Made by a program: the position numbers and the translations under genes | The notes under the pieces: generated by a model | The model's database searches: none | The model's input: the letters and a program-made list of their open reading frames with translations, nothing else | What the model was told of the DNA's origin: nothing | Assembly: GCA_963717515.1 (NCBI GenBank) | Contig: OY970338.1 | Coordinates: 930,001-994,000 of the forward strand | Reading direction: 5' to 3' | Source: CAYXZQ01 sp963717515 | GTDB taxonomy: Archaea; Nanobdellota; Nanobdellia; Woesearchaeales; DSVV01 | Length of the DNA: 64,000 nucleotides | Part shown: positions 1 through 6,849 of the stretch, piece after piece | Layout: every line of letters begins with the position of its first letter | Position numbering within the stretch: the first letter of the stretch is position 1

Positions 1-93
1 TTTACCTCATAGCTTTTTAATCAGAATTAATAATCAATAGCAGAAAATTGTTGATTTTCTTTTTGAATGATTAATCTGTTCTGATATGCTGCC

Positions 94-119
94 GAGAATC
101 ATTCTCAGTATTTAAATTC
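94..119 (+). promoter_or_regulatory. Palindrome next to a TATA-like box
   Basis: A perfect 13-bp palindrome, GAGAATCATTCTC, lies at 94-106 and is followed at once by TATATA-type sequence (tatttaaatt, 109-118). A TSS about 27 bp downstream would fall near 140, where a 26-codon ORF (140-220) begins, but that ORF overlaps the next gene and is not convincing. The gene at 217 has its own TATA-like ttttaata at 186-193. This may be an operator for a short transcript, or chance. Confidence 0.25.
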
Positions 120-216
120 TTTCATTTTGAGCAGACATTATGGCCCATAATGGGAAAATAACCCCTTATCCCTGCCTGGGAAACATTTTAATATTTCCGC
201 CTTTCCCCTCCCATAT

Positions 217-516
217 ATGAGGAAACTTGCAGCTGTTGTGATAATACTGTCAGCTTATTATGTTTTCCAGCCAGGACAATTGAAAATATCTGACACGGGA
301 ACTGCCTATAAGTCCTCGCCGGTTCAGGTTAACAGCTGCCAGAATGCGTATGATGAATTCAGCAAGGGAATAGGTTCTGAGCTGGATTCAAGACTGGACA
401 TCGCTCTTCTGCATTACAGAAAAGCCCATGAATTATGCCCGGACTACCAGATGTTTACTGATACCTACAACAGGCTTGAAAAAAGACTGGAGAACCGGAT
501 CTGGTTCAAGACCTGA
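217..516 (+). CDS. Small membrane-anchored hypothetical protein
   Basis: A 99-residue protein of unknown function. Residues 4-18 form a short hydrophobic N-terminal segment, so it is probably a signal peptide or anchor. The rest is soluble and alpha-helical, and residues 43-95 look like a single TPR-like helical hairpin (ALLHYRKAHELCPDYQMF). A TATA-like ttttaata at 186-193 sits about 27 bp before the ATG, which fits a leaderless transcript and supports this start. The holin-like gene follows after 36 bp and has its own ribosome binding site. Confidence 0.6.
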   Translation: MRKLAAVVIILSAYYVFQPGQLKISDTGTAYKSSPVQVNSCQNAYDEFSKGIGSELDSRLDIALLHYRKAHELCPDYQMFTDTYNRLEKRLENRIWFKT

Positions 517-552
517 AATATCCGGGATCCATGTATGATGAGGTGATTTGGA

Positions 553-804
553 ATGGAAAAACTGAGCATAAAGGCTGCGGGTGTATCCATAGGTGGGACA
601 TGGTCGCTCTGCATGCTTCTCGCCGGGCTGTCCACAGCATACCTGGGTTGGGGGAACAGCATCGTCGGGCTCATGTCATCATTGTACATCGGCTACAGCC
701 CTACACTTGGAGGAAGCCTGATAGGGGCTGTCTGGTGATTCTTTGATGGTGCCCTCGGCGGTCTGTTGATTGCACTGATATATAATGCTGTGATAGGGAA
801 ATGA
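553..804 (+). pseudogene. Holin-like small membrane protein interrupted by in-frame TGA
   Basis: A strong ribosome binding site (GAGGTGAT, 541-548) precedes the ATG at 553. The first 61 codons encode two hydrophobic segments and end in GSLIGAVW. A TGA follows at 736-738, and the same frame then continues FFDGALGGLLIALIYNAVIGK to a TGA at 802-804. From memory, small bacterial and archaeal proteins annotated as phage holin carry the motif WGFFDG here, so the TGA stands where glycine (GGA) is expected. The extended frame ends in a 4-bp ATGA overlap with the methyltransferase start, the layout of translationally coupled genes, which suggests the full-length frame is ancestral. It is either a single-base nonsense mutation, a read error, or a readthrough site. 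Confidence 0.6.
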
Positions 805-1358
805 AAATGCCGCATGACAATGACAGGGTTTTCGACATACGGAGAGCTGGTAAGCTTGAAGGCAATTTCAGGAAGATAGTCCATAACCCAAAAAGGCTTC
901 TTGGCAGTTACATAAAGCAAGGCATGACTGTCCTTGATTTCGGATGCGGTCCGGGGTTCTTCACAATCCCGATGGCAGAGATGGCCGGGGATTCAGGGAA
1001 GGTCATCGCAGCCGACCTCCAGCAGGGGATGCTGGACAGGCTAAGGGAGAAGATTGCGGGGAAAAAAATCGGGAAGAGGATCATCCTGCACAAGGTGCAG
1101 GAGGACAGCATAAATATCAGGGAGAAGTTCGACTTTGCCCTGGCATTCTACGTAGTGCACGAGGTCCCGAGCCAGGAGAGGTTCTTCGAGGAGATGAAAT
1201 CATTGCTGAAACCGGGCGGGAAGATGCTTGTCGTCGAGCCGAAATTCAAGGTCTCGAAAAAAGGATTTGATAAGACATTATCGATTGCAAAAAAAGCCGG
1301 CTACAGCCTGAAAAAAAGGCCCTCGGTACTATTGAGCAGAGCAGCAGTCCTGTGCTGA
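801..1358 (+). CDS. Class I SAM-dependent methyltransferase
   Basis: A 185-residue Rossmann-fold methyltransferase. Motif I (VLDFGCGPGFF, residues 45-55) binds S-adenosylmethionine, followed by an acidic strand end (VIAADLQQGML) and the motif EMKSLLKPGGKMLVVEP typical of UbiE/Methyltransf_11 enzymes. The substrate cannot be read from the sequence. The start overlaps the stop of the interrupted holin-like frame by 4 bp (ATGA), so the two were probably co-translated. The last 30 bp overlap the convergent gene on the other strand. Confidence 0.85.
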   Translation: MKMPHDNDRVFDIRRAGKLEGNFRKIVHNPKRLLGSYIKQGMTVLDFGCGPGFFTIPMAEMAGDSGKVIAADLQQGMLDRLREKIAGKKIGKRIILHKVQEDSINIREKFDFALAFYVVHEVPSQERFFEEMKSLLKPGGKMLVVEPKFKVSKKGFDKTLSIAKKAGYSLKKRPSVLLSRAAVLC

Positions 1359-1931
1359 CCTCATATATTTCATAAGTCCCTGATTCTCCAAATCTCTGTC
1401 AAAATTTTGCTGGGACCTGACTGCCATATCAGAAAGCAGCCATTCTGTCCTGATAACCTCGGAAAGGTCTGTCCCCATCTTGAAGCCAAACCTTGATATG
1501 TAATCAAGCCTGTACATTGAATACGTGCCGTTATCTCCAAGGATCTGCTCCATTACAATCATGCACTTCGGCGCGTATCTGCCCTCCGCAAGCTTTAAGG
1601 AGCTATAAAGATTTATGCGCATAAATTCATAGAATATGTGAAAATCTGTAGGGGCTTTTTCGCCGGTCTCTACATATATATGCCCTCTTTTGCCATGTTT
1701 GTTAAAGGGATGCATGAATCCAAGACCATGGGGCTGCAGGATATCATAGGTCCCGATGGATTGAACAGCATTGCCATCCAGGACACCCAGAGCAACCGTG
1801 ATTTGGTTCTTTTTCAAATGTATAGTTTCCCTATATCCAGCAATTGCCAGCATTTCCTCTGAACAGTCCAATGATTTGTTCAGCCCCTTTGCAAACCTTT
1901 CCATGTCAAACAGCTGCAATTCGATGCCCAT
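1329..1931 (-). CDS. Hypothetical protein, 200 aa
   Basis: I do not recognise this family. The product is soluble, with no signal peptide or membrane segment, and mixed alpha/beta composition. Features include an N-terminal MERFAKGLNKSLDCSEEMLA helix region and a central beta-rich part with GTYDILQPHGLGFMHPF. A TATA-like tttataaa about 25 bp upstream of the ATG fits a leaderless transcript. It is convergent with, and overlaps by 30 bp, the methyltransferase gene, so the 3' ends could form antisense pairs. Confidence 0.6.
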   Translation of the reverse strand: MGIELQLFDMERFAKGLNKSLDCSEEMLAIAGYRETIHLKKNQITVALGVLDGNAVQSIGTYDILQPHGLGFMHPFNKHGKRGHIYVETGEKAPTDFHIFYEFMRINLYSSLKLAEGRYAPKCMIVMEQILGDNGTYSMYRLDYISRFGFKMGTDLSEVIRTEWLLSDMAVRSQQNFDRDLENQGLMKYMRSAQDCCSAQ

Positions 1932-2076
1932 TTTACCAGGTCATATTCAAAGTTTATAAAAAATTTTCTTATCTCTTCATCTGCAAATGGTAAAAATTCT
2001 GCCTGCATATACAGATGATACTAAATCAGGCAAAACAGCAAAATTTATAATTTCATGACCAATACCTTTTTTCATA

Positions 2077-3126
2077 ATGAGAAAGCTGATGATCCTGATT
2101 ATGAGCATTCTTGCAATCTCTTCTGTTTTTGCCCTTTCGAACCCTATTACAAACAATGGCAAGACGTATTACAAGGTAAATTCTGCAGACCCGACTGAAG
2201 ACACAGGGGCAGAGGTCTGCGCACAGGCAGGCATGAGCTGTGCGGGGTACACAGAGCCGACAAGTGCTGTATGCAAGTTGTTCCACCCAAACGCTGCAGA
2301 GACTTCAGGAGGATCAGGAGACCTTGCAGGAGTGTACTGCGACGGGGCTCCGCAGTCAGGTGAATGCTCTCTTCTAACTGACTCATGCCTCACATGCCCG
2401 GCATGCACAAACACTGTCGACTGCAACACACCCATAGGAGGGCTCTACAGGGAGATGTATGTCGAATGTGCTGCAGGCAGCTGCAAGCTCAGCATATCTG
2501 CTGCTGACCTCAATGATCTCCTCAACCAGGTGCAGGGGCTTAATGCACAGCTCCAGGCATGCCCCCAGACCCTGCCGACAGGGACAGGGCTCGTGTTTGC
2601 AGACGGTAACACTGTCGTCGACATCGTAACCAACAGTGGAACGACAGAGACTCTTGCAGTGACTATCATGAATGGGCAGGTGACCGGAATTGCACGAGGA
2701 ACGACCTCCACCTGCAAGCAGACGATAACAGTCGCTGAAAATGACGTAAACACCATACTGAAAAGCTCCAGCCCTGTACAAGCAATAGCATATATGGTAG
2801 GACAGAAGACGATAAAGGTCAGCGGCTGCACATTCATTAGCTCTATAAGGCTTGCTTTCACCAATCCGATAACAGCGTTCATCGCAAGAAGAAAGGCCCC
2901 AACCCCTCCGCCTCCGAAACCCCAGCCTGACTGCGGCCAGGTAGGAGAGCAGTGCAACAACAGGGCATGCTGGACAGGGATATGCGGCGCACCAAGAGAG
3001 AACATCAACGGCCAGTGGGGGTATTTCAATTACAGATGCATCGACCAGTCGGAATTCAATGCAGATTGCGTGGGCCGCGGAAATGCCCCGCCGGCATGGA
3101 GCTGCTTAACAGGCCCCTGCAGATAG
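2077..3126 (+). CDS. Secreted cysteine-rich protein
   Basis: A 349-residue exported protein of unknown function. Residues 1-20 are a typical Sec signal peptide (MRKLMILIMSILAISSVFA). The mature part is rich in cysteine: one cluster at about residues 45-135 (for example CLTCPACTNTVDCNTP) and one at the C-terminus (CGQVGEQCNNRACWTGICG, then four more Cys). A Pro-rich linker (APTPPPPKPQPDCG) separates the last Cys-rich domain. Disulfides on the cell surface are likely. The TATA-like tttataa at 2044-2050 lies 30 bp before the ATG. No homologue is recognised; toxin-like or lectin-like disulfide folds are possible. Confidence 0.75.
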   Translation: MRKLMILIMSILAISSVFALSNPITNNGKTYYKVNSADPTEDTGAEVCAQAGMSCAGYTEPTSAVCKLFHPNAAETSGGSGDLAGVYCDGAPQSGECSLLTDSCLTCPACTNTVDCNTPIGGLYREMYVECAAGSCKLSISAADLNDLLNQVQGLNAQLQACPQTLPTGTGLVFADGNTVVDIVTNSGTTETLAVTIMNGQVTGIARGTTSTCKQTITVAENDVNTILKSSSPVQAIAYMVGQKTIKVSGCTFISSIRLAFTNPITAFIARRKAPTPPPPKPQPDCGQVGEQCNNRACWTGICGAPRENINGQWGYFNYRCIDQSEFNADCVGRGNAPPAWSCLTGPCR

Positions 3127-3130
3127 AGCA

Positions 3131-3146
3131 TTATTTTTTTCTTTCC
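3131..3146 (+). terminator. T-rich terminator
   Basis: A run of T residues interrupted by single bases follows the stop codon of the cysteine-rich protein by a few bases. Archaeal RNA polymerase terminates at such U-tracts without needing a hairpin. Confidence 0.45.
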
Positions 3147-3211
3147 TAATCAATTATAATCAATCATCAACACAATAAAATATTTAAACGATGAATGATT
3201 GCTCCTTTTCC

Positions 3212-3706
3212 ATGGATTACAAAAACATCTTCTCATCTGATTTAGAATGGAACTACAGGACGACCGGGCTGTTCATAATCCTCATGGCCCTGCCGAACCT
3301 GCTAGGGATGATAAACATAAGCACTGCATCCGGGTTCAAGCTCCACCTGTTCCAGATAGCTATATTCTTTGCAGCCATGATATACGGGCCGGCAGGCGGG
3401 GCGTTGTCAGGGTTCTTCGGCTCAGTCTATTCAGCATTCATCATGCACAACCCTTACATAATTATAGGCAATGTCATCCTCGGTCTCTTTGCAGGGCTCT
3501 TCGCCAGGAAGCTGAACATCATAATCGCTGTGATGCTTGCATATCTGATACAGCTGCCATGGCTTGTGCTTTCAGACCACTATCTAGCAGGCCTGCCAGG
3601 GAGCTTCATACTGCCGCTGGTGATTGCCCTTGCAGTATCAAACCTTCTCTGGGCAACGCTTGTGCATCTCGCCAACAAACCTTTAAGGGATCTGATAAAA
3701 TGCTGA
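3212..3706 (+). CDS. ECF-type substrate-binding membrane protein (S component-like)
   Basis: A polytopic membrane protein of 164 residues with about six hydrophobic segments. The stretch MIYGPAGGALSGFFGSV followed by a GNVILGLFAGLFA helix resembles S components of energy-coupling factor vitamin and metal transporters (the QueT/HmpT-like fold). The ATG at 3212 is preferred to the upstream ATG at 3191 because the TATA-like tatttaaa (3181-3188) lies about 27 bp before 3212 and would place the TSS there. No ECF ATPase or T component is in the window, so the substrate and even transport are unproven. It overlaps the DUF1893 gene by 7 bp. Confidence 0.65.
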   Translation: MDYKNIFSSDLEWNYRTTGLFIILMALPNLLGMINISTASGFKLHLFQIAIFFAAMIYGPAGGALSGFFGSVYSAFIMHNPYIIIGNVILGLFAGLFARKLNIIIAVMLAYLIQLPWLVLSDHYLAGLPGSFILPLVIALAVSNLLWATLVHLANKPLRDLIKC

Positions 3707-4101
3707 AGCCTGATTTTTCCAGATATTCCCTTGCGCTATTCAGCGAGGGGCAGGTGGTCTTCTCATCTGACAAATCAGGTATCAGGCCGCTTGTCGACTG
3801 CATAAGGGAATGCAAGGACAAGTTCGGAGGCTGCCTTCTCCATGACAAGGTCACCGGCCTTGCAGCAGCAAAGCTCATCGTGTTCTCAGGGATGATATCA
3901 AATGTCATGACAGGGCTTATCTCAGCCCCGGCATTGGAACTCCTCAAGGAAGAGGGTGTAAAGGTTTTGGCTGAAAAGAAAGTCGATATGATAATGAACA
4001 GGGAGGGGACCGGCAGGTGCCCGATGGAAGAGAGGGCAGAGATAACCCTCGACAACGAAAGCTTCTTCTTTGAGCTCAACAATGTCCTCATGTATTCATG
4101 A
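3700..4101 (+). CDS. DUF1893 family protein
   Basis: A 133-residue soluble protein matching, from memory, DUF1893: LALFSEGQVVFSSDKSGIRPL near the N-terminus, the conserved DKVTGLAAAKL segment, an ISAPALELL stretch and the C-terminal NREGTGRCPMEERA motif, which carries an invariant Cys. Members are short alpha/beta proteins found in archaea and anaerobic bacteria, with a cytidine-deaminase-like fold suggested. The function is unknown. The start overlaps the upstream membrane protein by 7 bp, so the two are probably co-transcribed and may cooperate. Confidence 0.8.
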   Translation: MLKPDFSRYSLALFSEGQVVFSSDKSGIRPLVDCIRECKDKFGGCLLHDKVTGLAAAKLIVFSGMISNVMTGLISAPALELLKEEGVKVLAEKKVDMIMNREGTGRCPMEERAEITLDNESFFFELNNVLMYS

Positions 4102-4134
4102 AGATCAGATATTCCAGGTTGAGATATCCATTTC

Positions 4135-4440
4135 TTATCTCTTCTCTTCCAGCATGTCGAAGAAGATGGCCATGAATCTCTTTGTTGCGATGCCAAGCTC
4201 TTTTTTCCCTTCAGATGTTATCCGGTATTTTTTCTCCTTTCCAGAATCCTTGATCTCTTCAATGAGCCCGAATTCACCGAGGGTCTTGAGCACAGGATAG
4301 ATTGTCCCAGGGCTCGGCCTTGAGCCTTTCCTTTTCTCAATCTCTGCAGCAATATCGCTTCCTGACATGTTGTTCTTGCTTATGAGCTTAAGGACTATGA
4401 AGCGCAGGTAACCCCTCATATCGCAGCATCCGGACCCCAT
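4135..4440 (-). CDS. PadR-family transcriptional regulator
   Basis: A 101-residue winged-helix repressor. The DNA-binding part MRGYLRFIVLKLISKNN-MSGSDIAAEIEKRKG and the motif SPGTIYPVLKTLGEFGLIEE are diagnostic of PadR proteins; the C-terminal helix (IATKRFMAIFFDMLEEKR) would dimerise. I chose the ATG at 4440 because a TATA-like sequence near 4471 predicts a TSS just upstream of it; longer in-frame starts exist to 4485. It faces the micro-protein operon at 4583-4789, and paired palindromes in the shared intergenic region are its likely operators. The Cys pair near the N-terminus (GSGCCDM) could sense metal or redox state. Confidence 0.88.
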   Translation of the reverse strand: MGSGCCDMRGYLRFIVLKLISKNNMSGSDIAAEIEKRKGSRPSPGTIYPVLKTLGEFGLIEEIKDSGKEKKYRITSEGKKELGIATKRFMAIFFDMLEEKR

Positions 4441-4518
4441 TTTATCATGGTATATCACCTGCATATATATTAGTTGCGTATACAAATATCATCATGGCAT
4501 GCGGTATTAAAGAGCAGT

Positions 4519-4577
4519 TATATCGGATAAACGATATATTTATATATGCAAGATGCATACCTATCGTATAACCGATA
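4519..4577 (+). promoter_or_regulatory. Paired palindromic operators flanking a TATA box
   Basis: Two boxes share TATCG-N6-CGATA. Box 1 is at 4519-4538 and its arms extend to 7 bp (TATATCG/CGATATA). Box 2 is at 4562-4577. Their centres are 41 bp apart, about four helical turns. A TATA-like tttatatat lies between them (4539-4547), placing the TSS under box 2. Binding at both boxes would block TBP/TFB access and the start site. The adjacent PadR regulator is the obvious ligand. Confidence 0.65.
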
Positions 4578-4582
4578 TCAAA

Positions 4583-4633
4583 ATGAGGAGGCATCACGGA
4601 TTCAAAAAAGGATTCCCTTGCGCTCCTCGTTAA
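4583..4633 (+). CDS. Micro-ORF, 16 aa, His/Cys-containing
   Basis: A 16-codon ORF, MRRHHGFKKGFPCAPR, starts 6 bp after operator box 2 and lies in the leader of the 44-residue protein gene. Two His, one Cys and several basic residues suggest a metal-responsive or leader peptide, but the ORF is too short to prove. It has no clear ribosome binding site; a TSS near 4568 would leave a leader of about 15 nt. Confidence 0.3.
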   Translation: MRRHHGFKKGFPCAPR

Positions 4634-4654
4634 AACAACACGGAGGTGGTTGTC

Positions 4655-4789
4655 ATGCACGAATACTGTATGCCAAGGCGTTTCCTGACAAAGGAAGAGA
4701 AGATCGAGAGGCTCGAGGAATACAAGAAAGAGCTCGAGACTGAGACAAAGGCAGTAGACGAGAAGATAGAGTGGCTCAGGAAGAAATGA
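4655..4789 (+). CDS. Small coiled-coil protein, 44 aa, PadR-linked
   Basis: A perfect Shine-Dalgarno sequence (GGAGGTGGT, 4642-4650) precedes the ATG by 4 bp. The product begins MHEYCMPRRFLTKEEK and continues as one charged coiled-coil helix (residues 12-44, ending KIEWLRKK). From memory, similar small archaeal proteins with an HEYCMPRRFLT-type N-terminus occur beside PadR regulators, and the His/Cys head could bind a metal. The function is unknown. A strong T-tract follows. Confidence 0.65.
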   Translation: MHEYCMPRRFLTKEEKIERLEEYKKELETETKAVDEKIEWLRKK

Positions 4790-4790
4790 A

Positions 4791-4810
4791 TTTTTTCTTA
4801 TTTTTTTTTT
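4791..4810 (+). terminator. T-rich terminator
   Basis: Twenty bases that are almost all T follow the stop of the 44-residue protein directly, ending the PadR-controlled operon. Confidence 0.6.
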
Positions 4811-4853
4811 GTTGTTTGTGAAGTTATGATATCCAAGATTTCCGGGCGGGATT

Positions 4854-5351
4854 ATGGAATATGAGCAAAAGATAAGGGATGCAAGAACCATTGGGGACAT
4901 ATTTGATATAGTCAAAGCCTTGGTAAGAGAATTCCTGGGAAGGGACCAGGCAGGCCTCATGGTGGGCCTGTCAGACCTGGGCTCCCACAGCAGTGGATTT
5001 ATCGGGGCCTATTATTCCCCTAATGCGAACATCATAATCATCAACAAAAAGCCGCTCGAGAGGATCCTGCAGACAGACCCCGGCCTCTACAACTTCTATC
5101 TTTTCCACGTGATGCTCCATGAATACATGCATTCAATAGGGCTGTATGACGAGATGGGGACAAGGCAGCTTGTCAACGAGATAAGCACCCATTATTTCGG
5201 CCGGAGCCATGAGATAACCCAGCTCGGGACGAATATCGAGAGATTCTTCCCAAATCTGACTTTCCCCGGCTCAGGCTACCAGCCACCCGATGACTCGAGT
5301 GTCGAATTCATCTCCGGCATTGACAGGGGAAACACCGGCTATATCCTCTGA
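4854..5351 (+). CDS. Putative zinc metallopeptidase-like protein (HExxH)
   Basis: A 165-residue soluble protein with the motif LHEYMHSIG: the HExxH core is at residues 89-93 and is followed by a Gly as in metzincin-like enzymes. A downstream Glu in LVNEISTHYFG (about residue 112) could be the third zinc ligand. There is no signal peptide, so it acts in the cytoplasm if at all. A TATA-like tatgata about 28 bp upstream supports the start. The substrate is unknown. The downstream gene of unknown function begins 43 bp after the stop. Confidence 0.65.
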   Translation: MEYEQKIRDARTIGDIFDIVKALVREFLGRDQAGLMVGLSDLGSHSSGFIGAYYSPNANIIIINKKPLERILQTDPGLYNFYLFHVMLHEYMHSIGLYDEMGTRQLVNEISTHYFGRSHEITQLGTNIERFFPNLTFPGSGYQPPDDSSVEFISGIDRGNTGYIL

Positions 5352-5394
5352 AATTCAATTAACTTTATTTAGACTGCATGATTTCCTGCCCCAT

Positions 5395-6738
5395 ATGGTC
5401 ACTACTGAAGAGAGAATAATACTTCAGACACTCAGGGGAAACCCTGGAAAAAGGAAAAGATTCTGCAATGGAATCCATGCTGAGCTTGCAGGATTCCTCA
5501 AGGTAGATGTATCTGAGAAGCTTGTATCCGGACTTGAATACCTAATCGAGACGACTGACCCATACAATTTAGAGAGAAAAGGGGTGGTCATCAACTGCAA
5601 AGTAAGCAGAAAAGCCCGGAAAACAACAACCCAGGCAATGGAAGAAAGGTACAGGTTGACGCTATTCTCAAAATCATATTACTTAAACGGATTTCCCCAG
5701 AGGAAGGGGATTGCCGAGGACCTAGACTGTGAAGCAACCATATCGTATGACCGTGCGGATATAAAATATTTGGTCAACGGCAGAGCCACCCAGGCCAGGC
5801 TAAAGCCGAAAGAAGGCGCATTCATATTCAGGACAAGAAGGCTCGCAGATTACAGGGACTTTTCCGGCGTCATGCTTACAGGCATGGTCTCATCGCGCAG
5901 GGTGAATTATGGCCGTAAGTGCGTAGTTATCTCGGGAGAGGACAGGGGAAGCCTGGTATTCCTGATTGAGCACAAGGGCAATATATTTAATTACAACCTC
6001 TATGGTGAGATGGTGCAGCCATGTTTCTCGAAAGAAGAGACAGCATCAAGAAAAGTGATGTTCAAGGCAGACAGGCTGTATGAAGAAGCGAAAAAGCAAC
6101 ATCCCAGCAAGCACCTGGAAATGGTCAAAAAGAACCTCAAGTCAAGATGGGGCAATGATTATGAATCATTCAACAACATGGGTGTGACAGCAATACTGAG
6201 CGGGGAGGTGCATAATAATATAGGCCCAAAAGGAAATTTCAATTTCATGACAGGGACACCCAGCGGAGGCAGGAAGTCATTCTATGTCGGAAAAGAATAT
6301 CACGAAGAGAGGTGCAGAGCTGAATTCAAGGGGCCGTACGTATTTTTTTATATCAATGACTTCCTTGTAAACGGTTTCAGGTCCGCATCGGACACCTTTG
6401 AGGTAGTCACCCCGAAAACAACACATGAATATGATTATTTCAGGTTAAGGAACATCCCGGAATCATCGAACAAACCAATCGAGATTAACACACCCCTGGC
6501 AATATATGGATTCACACATAAAGGTCTCTCCAGGTATGCAGGGACAGACATAAAAAATGCGAGATGCGCACTCGCATGCCTTCATACAAAAGACTCAGGA
6601 GACCTGTTCACTCTGCTCGTCAAAGAGCACAGGATAGTCTATGAGCACGAGGTCCAGCCATGCCATGTTAAGATGAGGGAGGAGAAATCAGAACCTTTGT
6701 CTGGGATCGGATTAAGAGTGATAGCAGCATCTCATTGA
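5395..6738 (+). CDS. Hypothetical protein, 447 aa
   Basis: I do not recognise this protein. It is soluble, basic and without membrane segments. The N-terminal 80 residues (MVTTEERIILQTLRGNPGK) look helical and could be a winged-helix-like domain; the remainder is beta-rich with many Arg, Tyr and Phe. The frame stays open upstream into the metallopeptidase gene, but a TATA-like tttattta at 5364-5371 about 27 bp before the ATG at 5395 supports this start. It precedes uvrB by 111 bp with its own promoter in between. Confidence 0.6.
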   Translation: MVTTEERIILQTLRGNPGKRKRFCNGIHAELAGFLKVDVSEKLVSGLEYLIETTDPYNLERKGVVINCKVSRKARKTTTQAMEERYRLTLFSKSYYLNGFPQRKGIAEDLDCEATISYDRADIKYLVNGRATQARLKPKEGAFIFRTRRLADYRDFSGVMLTGMVSSRRVNYGRKCVVISGEDRGSLVFLIEHKGNIFNYNLYGEMVQPCFSKEETASRKVMFKADRLYEEAKKQHPSKHLEMVKKNLKSRWGNDYESFNNMGVTAILSGEVHNNIGPKGNFNFMTGTPSGGRKSFYVGKEYHEERCRAEFKGPYVFFYINDFLVNGFRSASDTFEVVTPKTTHEYDYFRLRNIPESSNKPIEINTPLAIYGFTHKGLSRYAGTDIKNARCALACLHTKDSGDLFTLLVKEHRIVYEHEVQPCHVKMREEKSEPLSGIGLRVIAASH

Positions 6739-6849
6739 CTTTCTCCAACTTGGCAACAACTTCTGCAATGGCAATGCATGGGAAAACCACAATATGCACT
6801 GGCCATGCCCGGGCAAGCTTTATAACCTGATATCCATTCCCAGATAATC

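Noticed and set aside
553..804. Genome-wide reassignment of TGA to glycine
   Set aside because: Many intact conserved genes here, including uvrB, smc and rnhB, end at TGA in the normal place.
944..1270. Plus-strand reading frame inside the methyltransferase gene
   Set aside because: It overlaps a conserved gene in another frame and encodes no recognisable domain.
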